A stretch of 64,000 bases of DNA from Amanita rubescens (lineage: Eukaryota; Basidiomycota; Agaricomycetes; Agaricales; Amanitaceae): NCBI GenBank assembly GCA_015039365.1, contig WION01000159.1, positions 54,339 to 118,338 on the forward strand. The letters are read 5' to 3'. The notes beneath the pieces are model-generated. The model ran no database searches. It was not told where the DNA came from and saw nothing but the letters and a program-made list of their open reading frames with translations. This document shows, piece by piece, positions 10,976-23,837 of this stretch. Made by a program: the position numbers and the translations under genes. Position 1 is the stretch's first letter; each line of letters opens with the position of its first letter.

Positions 10976-12838
10976 TCACAGCGAGTTTTGAATGAGAGAG
11001 GCCGTTTTCCACACACCGGCCATTGCATTCTGGATGTCCCTTGCGATCAAGGTCTCCGATCCCAGCTGGTGCTTCGCCACCCTTGCGCTATGCGTCACGA
11101 TAAGGTTCTGAATAAACTCGTGAAATTCAGATGCGGAAAGAGGTTTGATCTCGGCTTCTCCCCTGTCATTTACCTTTGAAAGAGGGTATGCGTTACAGTT
11201 ATGAAGGCGAATGTAACAAGTTCAACGTACCGGAGAAGTGAGCGAAAATCCTTTTGGCTCTACCTTGAACAAGTCCTCGACTATAGACTTGGCCAACACC
11301 TCACTGACCGAGTCCACAACCCAAGTTTCCCATGTCTTTTCCCACTTCCTGCACATCGTCGCAGTCAAATCGTCAGTTATGGAACGAGCCTTTGTGAAAT
11401 CGACTGATCCTTCCAAGGTTCTGAGCACGCAGGCTCTGACGAATTCAGGTTCGCTCCGCCCGGCATCCAGCGCTCCACTAATGCCAGCATCCGTCATATC
11501 AATCCAATCGGGTGGGAGGGGGAATTCGCTGCTGGAGAATTGGTTCATATATTTAACCTGAGCTGTGATCGCAGTGGTTTTTGCATAGGTTGCAACAACT
11601 CGCGCGACAAAAGTGACCATCACCCAGGTCAAAGAGACAGAACGTTTCACCTCCTGGGTTTTCGACGCGTGCTGCCTCTCCCAATCAGCCCTCAACCGCT
11701 TGTAGACATCCTGACCTTCGGTGATACATCCCTTCAAGCCGCCTGTTGCCCCGGCTATCGTGCCAGCCAAGGAACATTGCGTCATCCTTGCGGTTCGGGA
11801 CACTTGTCCTAAAAATCCAACTCTATGCTCAGCGTAGTATTCTTCGAGGGCCACCTTCGCCTGCTGTCTCCATGTACGATTATACCTCGAACTCCACTGG
11901 CGTTCTACCAACTTCAATTCTTGCATATCCATCACAGCCTTCGCTTCGCCAAGCACCTGAGCACTGCAGGGTGTTTCCAGAATCGAACGACCCACGGATG
12001 CGTGCCCTGCTGTGGCATTCGCCGCGCTAGTAAAGCTGTGTATCAAGGCCATCCGTATTGCCCCTGGGGTAGCAGATTTCCAAAGGAATTCACGAAGAGC
12101 GGCGCATACTTTACGCCGTGTTGCATCATTCATCAGTTCGTGGTTCAAGGCCTCCAGAATGAAATCGGTTGGTGAAGCCTCGTCCGCAGCCAGCAGCCTT
12201 GTGACCCGAAAAGCCAGTTCGTGAGGATGTGATGGCTGGTGAGACAGAGAGAACTCTCTCAGCGTCCCAAAACTCGTACGCATTGCCGTTTCCCATGTAG
12301 ATTCTGTGAAGATTTGGTCCCAGGCCGAACTACTCCTCGCCAAACAGGACATAATGGTCCACGAGAGAAAATAGCAGTTGTAACGTTGAAGAGTATAATG
12401 CTTTGCCTCATGGTGTTCGTGAATAGCATAACAGATAGACAACACGTCGAGGAGGTCGAATCCGCGTGAAAACTCGATTTCGGCAACTACGTCGGATTTT
12501 TCATCCAGTTCGTCCCATTTTGGCTCCCGGAAATATTGGGCCATATCGTAGGCGGCCGATCCCGTCCGCGTCACAGCCTTGGCAGGATCGTTCGGATCGC
12601 CCATCCGTTCAAAGCGACAGATGGGACCGTCAACGAGCTTTACGATGATAAATTCGTGACAGAAAGGCTTCTGGCGCTCCTTGCGGTATTGAAGAGCTCT
12701 GAAACGGGTCGTGGGTTGCATGCGATACCAATCAAAGACTGGACCACGTTGAGTGTCCCATTCGTATGGAAAATGAATGCGTAATGGGCTGTTTGCATCT
12801 CGTCCTTTTGACCATGCGAAGCTCGCGTTGGAAACCAC
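10976..12838 (-). CDS. Conserved agaricomycete protein of unknown function
   Basis: Exon 1 (11231-12838) runs open for 536 codons. A 57 bp GT-AG intron (11174-11230) leads in phase to exon 2 (10976-11173), giving ~601 residues in total. The middle has CHEFIIVKLVDG followed some 80 residues later by HYTLQRYNCYFLSW. A His in the first strand and an NC-type Cys in the second is the order seen in permuted papain-like folds (PPPDE, LRAT and NlpC relatives). Assignment to that fold is inference from spacing only. The C-terminal half is Ala/Arg-rich and helical. There is no signal peptide. Splice-compatible sequence at about 12960-13100 (SIFLGTMNGETTVSPVSKT in one frame) hints that further 5' exons exist, so the ATG at 12838 may be internal. 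The gene is intact in the part modelled. Confidence 0.65.
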
Positions 12839-13664
12839 AGAGGGGTTTATGGAAGGTTGGAAAAGAGGGGAACGCTGATTGCTTTAATATGAAATTTTGC
12901 TGGACGCTATGGTGAATTACTCACTGGGAGAAACTTCGAGAAGCGATTTTCGCGCGTCTTGGATACCGGTGAAACTGTGGTCTCTCCGTTCATCGTGCCC
13001 AGGAAGATGCTACGGTGCCGAGGGAAAGATTATTGTGTTACAATGAGGAACGACTATTCAATATAAACTCACCATGAGGTCCACCCAACGTGAGCGTGCT
13101 TCCATGAAGAGTGATCGGTCTGTGTCGCAACTGCATAAGGTACACGCGGCTACAGCGTGCATAAAACATTGCATTCCTGCTCAGCCTCAGCATGAGACAG
13201 ACTCATAGGATGAAATAAGCCCTTTAGGCGCTTGAGTTTTCCCTCCGCCTGGTTATCCAAAGTTTATTGATAGGTCACTTCTGACATCACTCGTAGCGAT
13301 CCATGAACTTAGGGGGAGGCGGGAGTGGCCCAGCAGGAACGTGAGACGAGGCCAAGATCCAGGCACGGGGTTCACTGCTGGAACGGCGGTTTCTGGGGGT
13401 CTTCCCATCCTATGAGAAAACAGTGGAAAGCAAGACGTAGTCAACTGTCAGGAGAACTCGAGGGCTGTACGGTCACTTTCCAGTCATTTGCATAACATAG
13501 CCTGCCCTTTCAAATTGAAGTGAGTTTGCTCCATCGGTAATTACCCTGCATACGATATATGCCCCCGAGCTGGTGATGGGAATATTGTTCCAGATGCAGT
13601 AGGTCCCTACTTACTAAAAGTAGGTCAATTCAAACTCAGTGAGGTAGGCTATATACAAGTATCA
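12839..13664 (-). other. Possible 5' exons of the upstream gene; otherwise empty
   Basis: On the minus strand a coding-like block around 12960-13020, and a second at about 13090-13130 ending at a GTGAGT donor, could be 5' exons of the 10976-12838 gene, but I could not join them in frame. The rest, to the 3' flank of the decarboxylase gene, shows nothing recognisable. Confidence 0.3.
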
Positions 13665-13851
13665 GTATCTTATACAACTTGGCGCATTGTTTTTGTCGAC
13701 GCGCGAGCGACGACCGCTAGTCAAACTATCATAGGTGTCTGAAACATTGTGAAACTCGCTATAGAATAGAAAAACGAATCCTAGTGGTGATCACAAAATT
13801 CGCCCATTGAAACTCGGACTTGTCCGAAAGGTGGAGTAGAACCAGCTGCGT

Positions 13852-15894
13852 TCATTCTTCCTCCTGTGTCTGGGCGAGTTTCCCACTTCCCAGTAGGGAA
13901 TAAAACCTCTCGATAGTGGCCCTGTCTTCGTCATCTTCGTCGTTTGAAACACCTCCCACTTCCCTAAATTCTCCTGATAGAAGCCTGTCTACCGTGTCGC
14001 CTTTGTCGTTTGAAACACCCAGGAAGCTTTGAGGATGCGGAAGTAGAACGTCCATCAACTCTTTTTCTGGACGTAGCTGGAAAGGGATATCGTCTATGGT
14101 TGTATGAGGATGCGGCGGAAGAATGTCGATATTGAGAAAGATGTATTCGCGCCATACCCCTGGCCCTATCTTGAGTTTTCCAGTCGCCAAGGGTGCAGAC
14201 TCATCCCATACGGTCGCGCTGTCCCCGTTGCTGCTGTAGACGGTAATTTTGAAGGTTTTACCGGGACCAAAGAAGGCCGGTGGGTTCGATTTTCCAAACG
14301 GTTGCATCGTTGACTCGTATACGTCCTCCAAAATTGCTACGAGTGGCACTTTCAAGTCTTCGACTGGCATTAAGTCTCTCAACGGAGCGTCCACCCAGAT
14401 TTTCACAGCGGTAGCACAGAGGACGGAATTTGGTGCGCGAAGGAGAATGTGGTCGATGTGCGCGCTTTCCGGCGATCCATATAAATAAAAGGGCATTTTT
14501 CGCGGGTATTCCCTTTGAAGATCGCGACGATCAATAGACCTGTTCACCAAAATCTTCTCAAACTTCAACCTGACCTCCGAAAAGATGGGCTTGTAAGTAG
14601 GATCGTTCCTGTAGAACATGTTATGTTAACCAGAAAAAGAAAGAGAAAAAACGGCATACCCTTTTCGGATTGGTGATCCATGATATATATCCCCAACAAA
14701 TGAACCTTGCTGCAGCATTTCGAGTAGTTTCGACGGATTTCTGTCGAAGATGACCAGAGGCTCGGTCGGATCCTTTTCATAGGCTTTCCTGTACACTTTC
14801 ATGGCTTCTTCCGATAAAAGCGTGCCAGTGGCAATAATTTGTCGCTTGTGATTGGCGATATTGAAGAGGGGAAGATGTACAAGATACAAAATGTCAAACC
14901 CTTGCATGAGGAAGGCATGGATACACGGATAAACCTTCCAACGGGGGTAGCGAATATTCAGGATTTTCTACAATAGAATAGAGTATCAGTGCATCTCGTT
15001 CGCAAATTAGATGTAGAAACAATACCTTGACCTCCTCTTCAGCGATTTTCTCAAAGGCGTCGATGACCTTGTCTACAAGACCATTGGCAGTCGGAAAAGG
15101 AGACATAGACGTATTGGCAAGGGCGATAAGGTCTTCATCATCGGTGGGATCAAGTCTAAGTCGGGTTCTGAACCTGGTTAAGCATGGTCCGTAACTCTTC
15201 TGTTGAAACCTAGTAGAATAAAGGATGAGAGGTCGGTCGTGAAGTTTGTGTTCCAGCTTTCGGACCGACAACCTGTCGTAGAGGCGGCCGTTGAGATAAT
15301 TAGCTTCTACAACATCGGTATTGGGTTTCCCGTCGATGTAGAAATTGCAGGCGAACGCGTTGATCATAAGATCCGAACCCCAGTTCAAAAGTTCTTTCTT
15401 CCGGGCTTCCAAGTCGGAATCCGATAACTTGAGGAGGGCTAGAATCTCTTCCCTCTCCTTCTTGACCTTTTCCGGATCGGGGGGGTCCTCCCGTTCCGCC
15501 TGGAGCATCCTCATAGGGGTGACGATAATCGTGTTGGAGTCAATGGACAAAGTCGCCCAACGCATATACATCTGGTCTCATTTGAGAAGAATAATTCCGA
15601 AGAAGAATACGATGTACCTTGATGCCAGTCAGCATTGCAGTTCCGAGTAGATAACCGTAACCGTCCTGCTTGAGGCGAAGACTCTGGTGTGAGAGCCATA
15701 TCGCGGCCGCACTCGCTCCGGGAGTGCTGAGGATAGATTGTTAGGTTAGAAACAGTAGAACGTCAAAACAAAGATAATCCAACATACCTTCCTTCGACCC
15801 CAAAGAGTCCGAGTGCCCCAGAGTCCTTCGGGCCGATGTTGAGCACCGGGCTATTCCACGTAATTAAAAACCGCAGGCGACCATCCCGATAGCA
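13852..15894 (-). pseudogene. PLP decarboxylase gene, C-terminal half (3' of Copia insertion)
   Basis: Continues the gene whose N-terminal half is 24247-25773. Immediately beyond the retroelement the frame resumes with LCYRDGRLRFLITWNSP, then GALGLFGVEG, then GASAAAIWLSHQSLRL, then (after an intron at the MYMRWATLSID exon) NTIIVTPMRML. These are typical of the large-domain end of group II PLP decarboxylases. The remaining exons, down to stop 13852, form a long extra C-terminal region with Pro/Glu/Asp-rich end DDEDRATIERFYSLLG. Agaricomycetes have a non-canonical aromatic amino acid decarboxylase with such an appended C-terminal domain, so this is a reasonable family match; substrate is not deducible. 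Exons here look intact apart from the insertion, suggesting recent inactivation. Confidence 0.75.
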
Positions 15895-15899
15895 GAGGG

Positions 15900-16306
15900 T
15901 GACGAAAGGGAAACGCCCAGTAGCGCAGCGTCGAGGAGTTAAAGCGATAGCTTACCCGATGTGTACAGTAGCTGACCACTCAGCTGAGAAGATGGTGGTA
16001 GGAGGTTAAGAGAGCTTAGTTCCTATTCTACAGGTACATAGGCAGGTTTATATACTGTCTGTGTCCTAATAGGTAACAACATAGGTAAATATATGTAACT
16101 ACATATGTCATACTCATATATGGAAATATGGAGCTGCGCTGATGTCATGCGCAGCTATGGTGTCATATGGCGCCATCCACAGTAAGGATGACGCAAGCGT
16201 ACTAGAACCTTCTACAAGGTTCTATCTATATATATCCTAATCTGCTTAGTAAGCAGATAAGATAAGATCTCCTTGTTATCTTAGATTAGATAAGATAACT
16301 TCGTCA
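15900..16306 (-). repeat. Copia 3' LTR
   Basis: 407 bp, TG...CA ends. Nearly identical to 23838-24241, differing by a few small indels and substitutions (for example the AGCTTAGTTCC / AGCTTGTTCC difference). The TSD GAGGG abuts at 15895-15899. Confidence 0.95.
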
Positions 16307-16379
16307 CACCCCCTCGCTAAGTCATCCTAGAATATTTATCCGCCATTTCTTCTTAATGAATTCTACTAGGAATTTGTTT

Positions 16380-19300
16380 TCATCCAGTTAATGTCTCTAA
16401 AAGATTCCACGAGTCCAACATATTAATGTCTTCTCGTTTAAAGGATCTTTTGATCTTTGACTGCCTTATAGGTTCGTATATCTTCATAATACGATCTCTA
16501 ACTGGTTTCGGCAGAAGATCTTCTTTCCTATTCATGAACGTATCCTTTGGTACTTTCGGATCAAGCATATCACGAATGAAATTTTGTCGCTTGTTCGTAT
16601 ACATGAATGTTGCTTCAACTCCATTTAACCCTTCGGCTGAAAGGTGTATCCAGTGACTTGCACTATGCATTTTGATAGTGGGATATGGAGTAATATTAAC
16701 GGTGATTCCTAATTCATTTATAAAGAACTGAATTTTCTCTCTATTCAAGTTCTTAGTCATTAAGTCCGCTATTTGTTGATTGGTGGGAACGTAATAAAGA
16801 TTGATTTCTTTTTGTTCAACACGTTCCCTAATGTAATGATAGCGAATGGAAATGTGTTTTGATTTGTGCTGTTGTGCAGGGTTTGATGCCAGAAATATCG
16901 CACCCTGATTGTCACAAAGAAGGTCAATGCCGCCCAAGGGGAAACCTAATTCTTGGTATAGGTTTAGCACCCACATAATTTGACGTGAGGCATCGGACAT
17001 TGCCATATATTCAGCTTCCGTTGATGACAACGCAACTGTTTTCTGTTTTCGAGAAACCCAACAAACTGCACCCCCTGCCAAAGTTAAGGCATAGCCTGTA
17101 ACCGAGACTCTAGTCTCTCTGTCAGACGCCCAATCTGCGTCTGCATAGGCAACGAAGCCTTTCCCATTTCTGGAATAGGTAATTCGTGTGTCAAGGGTGT
17201 GCGCTATATATTTTACTATATAAAGCGCCCTTTGGATGTGGTCATAAGATGGATTAACAGAAAATTGCGACATTAAAATAACAGCATAAGCAATATCAGG
17301 CCTAGTTCCTAAGGCGAGATATAATAACTGATCCAATTATTTGTTGATAATAGGATCTATCCTCGGAGGATGCTTCAGAGGTGTTTTTAGCAGGTACATA
17401 TCCTGCAGGTAAAGGAGTTGACACCGGCTTGCAATTTAACAAGCCAAAGCGTTCAACGACTGTCTTTGCATAGGCAGCTTGATCTATTACAAGCGTACCA
17501 ATTGCTCGGTCGTAATTGATTCTGATGCCCAAGTATTCTTTGACTTTTCCTAGGTCTCGACATTCCCACATTTTCATAAACTCCTTTTTGATATATGAAA
17601 TTGTTTCGGTTCTGTCTCCCATGAAAAGTATATCGTCCACATATATTACACATATGGTAATATCTTTATCTGTGGTTCTGACATATATGCCAGAGTCGGC
17701 TAAGCATCGTTTAAATCCTAGGGACTTCAAGGATTTGTCTGCTTGTTTATTCCAAGCGTACGATGCTTGTTTTAAGCCATAAATAGCTTTCTTAAGTTTA
17801 TATACTTTAGATTCTTGTCCTTTAATGATGAAACCTTCTGGTTGTTGCATATATATTTCCTCGTCTAAGTCGCCATAGAGGAAAGCAGTTTTAACGTCAA
17901 GTGCTTCAATATCCCAATTTTCTAAAGCACTTGTTGCCAGAAGAAGTCTAATAGTTTCATATCTCGCTACCGGCGAGAATGTTTCATCATAATCCAATCC
18001 CGGGCGTTGGCTAAAGCCTTTGGCGACAAGTCGTGCCTTTTTACGGCCATCCGACTTAATATCATAAACCCAACGACACTTTATTGGGTTACGCCCTTTT
18101 GGTAATTCCATTAATTCCCATATATCTCTATTTTGTAGAGATTTGAACTCGTCTTCCATAGCAGTTCGCCACTGCTTATATAGATCAATATTTTCACCTT
18201 TGATCTTATATATATCCCTATATTGATACGTTCGAATTTCTTCTCTTGGTATCATATTTGCGAGTAAGAAATGCATAAAGTCATTTCCACACTCTTTGAT
18301 CATCCTAGCCATCGTTGCCTTTGGATCTATATCCATAGATCTTGAAGGTGGTGTTTTAGCAGTTGGATTGAAGCGTGCAGCCGCATCCTTATTCGGGATA
18401 CGACCACCAAAGTCATTCTCGTAATTGTCAATCTGATATTTAATCAGATCTCTTTGTCTGAGAATTTCTTTTTCTATTTCAACTGCTTTCTTTTCACCAT
18501 ACGCATTGTCTTTACGTATAATTGGCTTGGGAACGCGATTAGATCTCCGGGGAACTACTGCCGGTGGGGGTACCACTGGAGTGGGTTCATTTAGCCTCTG
18601 TTTACTACGAGGTCTATGAGATCTATCTAAAGATTTGGATCTTTCTCTACGTTTTCCCATGGCTTTGGATGATGGTTTAATCGTTTCAGGGATATAATCT
18701 GCTGGATTTATAGGCTTTTGAACGGTTGATCGTTTGCCAAATTCCTCTCTAACTTTATTAAAAGTTAGATCTGGCATCGGAATTCGTTCATCAATCTCCT
18801 TTTTGAATTCAGAGATTGGTTATACGATCTTTACTACTTCTGTTCAAGATTCCTATCTGGTGCGAATCTTTCTGCAAGTCTTTTTCTAATATCTAAGACT
18901 TGTTCTCTAGTATTCGTACGTGGTGGACTTCTGTCAGGGATGAATCTTTTAAGGAATTTCATCCGCATTGCGTCTACGAATTTCTATATTCGTGTGCCTG
19001 TCACGAAGTCCACTGTTCTGTTCCAGCAGGCGAGTTCTTTCTCCATGCTTCAAGGTCCTCTAGTTCATCGTCAATGTTCCTCATGGTTTCTTGGAATCTC
19101 CTTCTAAGATCATCCATGGTGGAACCTTTTCTGATATCAGGACTATCCGGTCTATCAGCTTCATCCGGTGTTGGACTACGAGATTTTAATCCCCAAGACG
19201 GAGTTTTAAGGCCATCTGATAGGGGTGATAAAGATTCTCGTTTTACTGATGCCGGTTTATCGCCCGAGTGACCGGAGCTGGAGCTTGAGTCGCTTTCAGG

Positions 19301-20937
19301 ATCTCCTCCCTCTACAGAGTCAGCTGGTAGAGGAGATTGTGTGCGCCTGCGACCAAGTTGTCTTCCCCTAACAGGGGAAGGGGATGGAATACCATTATTA
19401 GTGTCTCGATTATCGAGAAGGATTGGTGCAAGATCTTTAGTAATAATAATATCACTTTTTCCTTTACGAGGAAATCTGTCTTCAAAGAATGTGGCTTGGG
19501 CGGATATGACTAGTGTATTATTGGAATCCATAAATTTATATGCTTTTGATCCTAGTTCATACCCGACAAAGGTCATAAGTTCTGATTTTGGAGATAAGTT
19601 TATCAGAACGTTTTTCAACTGGGATAAAGACCCAAGCTTCACATCCAAATACTTTAAAGTATTGAACGTCAGGAAGGGAACTATATAAAAGTTCCCAAGG
19701 CGTTTTCCAGTTGCCACGCACAATTGGGGTTCTATTGTATACGTGTACAGCTGTTTCGATTGAAAATTCCCACCATGATCTCGGTATACATGCATCGAGC
19801 CGCATAGCTTCAGACTTATCATTTAAAGTCTGAATCATCCGTTCAGCTCGTCCATTTTGCTGATGTATATGAGGTGCCGATGTTTGGTGTTGAATGCCAT
19901 TTTTGTCAAGGAAATCTTTAAAGGCTTTATTTACGAATTCCCCCCCTCGATCGGAACGGAGGTAGAGTATTCGTTTGTTAAGTGCAGAAACTTTCGTGAA
20001 CCATCGCTGGAACACTTCAGTTGTATCTGACTTGTGTTTAAGGAATCCGATCCATACATACGATGAATAATCATCGACCACAACAAGTATATACTTGTAT
20101 TTGTGATAAGATTGAGTTGGAAACTCTTTTAAAGTCCATGTGGATCATTTCAAGCGGACGTGATGCCCGCTTTTTAGATTCCTTGTAAGTTTTTGCCTTC
20201 ATTTTTCCTTTTAAGCATCCTTCACATCGAAGATTTGGGGATGGTTTGGGAAGATCGCCTTTTTCAAACCCTTTTACGTGTCCTTTTAGATGTTGGAACA
20301 CGTCTTTACTAGGGTGACCTAGACGTTTATGCCATATATCGTACGTTGATACACTTTCATTTACTGTATAAGTTTCAACAGGTGGAGCCTTATCAACGTG
20401 TGTATATGTATTGACAGATTCTCTTTCAAAGAATGGTGGCACTTTGTGGACGTTTTTATGAATGATACGTCCTGTGCATAAAGTTAATGTATCTTGATTG
20501 CGATAACTTGCTTCAAGATATATTTCCTTTTTACCATCTTTATAGGAAAAGGTGATCCGTTGATCGTCTTGTGACGCCAGTAACCCTTGCTTACACAACA
20601 TGCCATTCGAAACAAGTCGTATGTTAAGACGCGGCATGTATAACACGGGGTACAGTTTCACAAGGTGGCTTGTTCCATTAGATAATTTATGAATAAAAAT
20701 AACAGTGCCTTGTCCAATTAGATCGGATGTGCCATCTGCTGTTTTTACCAGTTTCACTTTATCAAAAGGTTTATAATCTGAAAAATCGTTCAGATTAAAG
20801 GTAAAATGCTCAGATGCACCAGAGTCACACATCCATAGTGTTTCTCCAGTCCGTTCTGTACAACAGGAAGGACATTTGCAATTGTCCGTTCTACCAGCAC
20901 ATATTATGTGCTGATGTTGATTTCCCGTTGTATGCAT
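16380..20937 (-). pseudogene. Copia pol (protease-integrase-RT-RNase H), frame-broken
   Basis: Five overlapping blocks in changing frames. 20071-20937 has the protease motif WMCDSGASEHFT and the GAG-pre-integrase segment IWHKRLGHPSKD. 19557-20081 is the integrase core with VDDYSSYVW, RSDRGGEFVNKAF and QQNGRAERMIQTL (the D, D, E set). 19001-19822 is the Ser/Pro-rich linker. 17302-18777 is the reverse transcriptase with CRWVYDIK, DVKTAFLYGDL and the active-site YVDDILF. 16380-17336 is the RNase H with YADADWASD and SSTEAEYMA. The break at ~20075 is one surplus T in a TTTAAAA run; the other junctions also look like one-base shifts. The order and motifs are those of Copia pol. As it stands the polyprotein cannot be translated through. 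Confidence 0.9.
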
Positions 20938-20960
20938 TGGATAGGCGACTATGAATCTTA

Positions 20961-22432
20961 TTATTTATAGTTTGGACTTATAGGGCTAACTCTCATTGGG
21001 ACGTTTTTAGATTTACATGAATTTTTATTACATTCCATGTTATATACAATTACAGAATCTGAGATTGTTTTACATACGTCCACTGAATAAGAGTTAGCCC
21101 AATCCGTACTAAAATAAGATTTTACCCACTCGTCGTTATAGTAATCATCATATGCAGAATCATCATAATTCTTCATATCATAATCGTCGAAAGCCGTGAA
21201 GTTATCATTCGGCTGATCATCATATGCCCCTTCTATAAGGGGTTCTTCTTGCATGGGAGTAACTTCTTCTATTCTCCCAGTGGACGATCCTTGTACAAAT
21301 GGTACAATGGAATGGTGGCCAAGTATGGCCGGTGCAGCAGTATACTGAGTTTGGTTTTGCCCAGTATAGGTCATGCCAGTGGTTACTTGATGAGCGTCAG
21401 CTCGTGCTGCCGCTCGGTTGGCCTTCGCAGTTTGGCGAAGTTGCCTATTACGTTGCCAGTTACGGCCACGTGTTTGGTTGGTCATTTGACCCTGCCACTG
21501 CTGCTGTTGCTCCGGTAACCTCGGAGCAGTTACCAGCTCCCATTGCTGGTTGCTGGTTTTGTGGTGTGTATGGTTGAAAACCACCACGACCACGTCCACG
21601 GCCACGGAATCCTCCGCGGCCTCGTCCACGTCCTCGCCCACGACCTTGCCAGGGTGCCTGTCCACCAATTCTTTGTTGCAGGTCACCCCGTGCCATCTGT
21701 GCGGTCGTATGTGCGACAGCCTGAGTGTCGCCTTCTCCATTCTTCCCTGATCTGAATTGCAACATGCTGGACTGTTAGGCCAGCCTGCCGGTGCAGTTGC
21801 CAAAACGGCTCCTACAAAATTGTCCCAACGATGCGGTACACCGCGGACAATTATCATCGCTTTTTGTTCTTCGGGTAGCGAGAAACCCTGTCCTCCTAAT
21901 CGCTCAAATTTGGCGATTATTTCATTAAGGGACTGTTCAGGGTCCCTTCTTTCATCAAGCTTCCAATCCAGGGCAGCCTGGAATTCGTTGAAAGTACCGG
22001 TTCGGCCGGTATCTCCATATCTCTGTCGCAAGGCGACCCAAAGGACCCTTGCATTGAGATGAGCTCCTGTGTCATATATCTCCGCGATAGAATCGCTCAA
22101 ACGGAGCATAATTAGAACCCAGGGCTTTCTCGTTATCAGAGAGCCACTCTAAATATGTGTCTCTCTGATCTAGTAGAGCTTGGATATTTGCCGGTATTGG
22201 GGCCGGCAGAGGAGCTGCACCTGCTTCTGCAGGTAACATTGCAGTCGAAGTCATGAGCTTCGAGTGTTGCCTGCTCGGTGGCGTTTAGATCTAGCGGTTG
22301 GATGAAGGAATCTCTCATGTATTTGTAGATTCCTTTTACTTGTAAGTAGGCTGTCATTTTGCGAGCCCACAAGCGGTAATTGTCTCCCTTAAGTAAGGGG
22401 ACAGTGGAGAGTGATGCTGAATCTTCGGACAT
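20961..22432 (-). pseudogene. Copia gag, frame-broken, RGG-rich instead of a zinc knuckle
   Basis: Starts MSEDSASLSTVPLLKGDNYRLWARKM at 22432, the usual LxGxNYxxW opening of Copia gag (UBN2/DUF4219-type). The frame then shifts at about 22255 and 22110, giving LWVALRQRYGDTG and LNEIIAKFERL. A second frame at 21460-21765 encodes a run of RGRGRG/RGG repeats (PWQGRGRGRGRGRGGFRG), probably the RNA-binding part, where a CCHC knuckle would normally sit. I see no CCHC. The end is acidic and Tyr/Asp-rich (DDYDMKNYDDSAYDDYYNDE). Confidence 0.75.
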
Positions 22433-23823
22433 CTTTCTTTAGATAACGAAGATTGAGAGTGATGCGAGGAATGCGGCAAGAAAGAGTTGTAAAAAGGTTC
22501 TTCGGAACCTTTGTTGGATGATGATTTGATTTGGTTCAGCTAATGAGCTGAACGAACTTGAACTGTGTTGCGAGAACGGTTCTACCTCGCTATAGTCAGG
22601 TCCTCGATCTTCGATTAAAGATCTTCGGAACTGGATTTCGTCGGTTAATGTGAAACCGGATCGAAATGTGTCAGTCTCAAGTCTGTACTGACGATTTATC
22701 AGCGAGGTATGGACACCTGCTGAATGACGAGCTGTTCCTGGTAAATATACAGGAAGCGGAGTATCTGCTCGCGGGACGTAATAATCGTTTGGATCACGAT
22801 CTAATTCGTCCTCGGATGATGAGGCAGATGGGTATGTTGGTACTATCCGGTTAACGGGCCGGGTAGTAATGCGAGCTGAACTGCTTGCAAAGTTTGCAGT
22901 CAGCGATTCAAGTTCACTGTCGGAAGATGAACTTGGGAATAGGTCGTTTAAGCCTATTTAGGATCTTCTGCTAATCTATTATATCTTCTAGCTCGACGGC
23001 TCATAGGCTGGAGCGAAGATTTATATCTAAAATTGGAACAATTAATGAGGTGTCATTACGAAAACGACAACAACCCATTCGTGCAGCTTATGAGCTGCTC
23101 CAAGCATGGATATGCCTGGACGCCACCACCTTGGACGTGTACCCGTGTGTGTGAACGTGCTACCTGTAAGAGATGACATGCATATGGTCCTGGAACTGGG
23201 AGCGCGCAAAACGGCATTTCTCCCCTGGATCCCCTTGAACGGGGGAGAACAGTTTGTTCCAGGAATAGAAATAGCTTCTGGTCCATAAACCCCCCAGACA
23301 GCTATGTAAGCACGACCGGTAAACAATATGAAGCTATCTAGATAGGATTGTGGGATCACCACAGAGCCTAAACTTAGAATGTTCCTATAGAACATTCCGA
23401 CTAGAGGAGTCCCTAAGGGCGCATCCTCAATAGACTGCGTGTACCACCCCAAATGGGATGTCAGCACGTCCTTTATACTAGAATAGCTATATACGAGCCA
23501 TATTGTATTATAAAGCCTCCAATGGGCTTATGATGTTATATCGTGCATTAATACCCCAATCACGTCACGGAGGGCAAGTAAAACTCCGTGGGGGTCAGGG
23601 TTGCCATGCCAGCCCTGAGAAACGTAGGTTGTACCCTTATCCCTGGGTGTCTAGGAGATCCCCCTTAGCCCTAGGGTCCGGGCGCATGTCATTAGCTCTT
23701 ATAACAGGTGCAAGGGTTAGCTGTAATCAACGGTGCTACAAGTACACAGACCCGCACGATACTATACCTGTGTTCACACATCGCGTACGTCGTTGGCGAT
23801 AGCGTCGACAAGCAATACCATGT
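22433..23823 (-). other. Copia leader between primer site and gag
   Basis: About 1.4 kb of untranslated leader, unusually long. A minus-strand open frame at 23042-23467 has no recognisable family. It shows no duplication with other parts of the window. Confidence 0.5.
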
Positions 23824-23837
23824 CGGGGCCCATAACC
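23824..23837 (-). other. Copia primer-binding site, half-tRNA(iMet) type
   Basis: Directly inside the 5' LTR the plus strand reads GGGGCCCATAACC, which equals the anticodon-arm sequence of eukaryotic initiator tRNA-Met (GGGCCCAUAACC). The minus-strand genomic RNA would therefore pair with the cut 3' end of a 5' half-tRNA, as established for Drosophila copia, rather than with a CCA end. Confidence 0.7.

Noticed and set aside
23042..23467. 141-codon frame in the Copia leader as an extra retroviral-type gene
   Set aside because: No transmembrane or family signature, overlapping frames of similar length, and no splice or start context.
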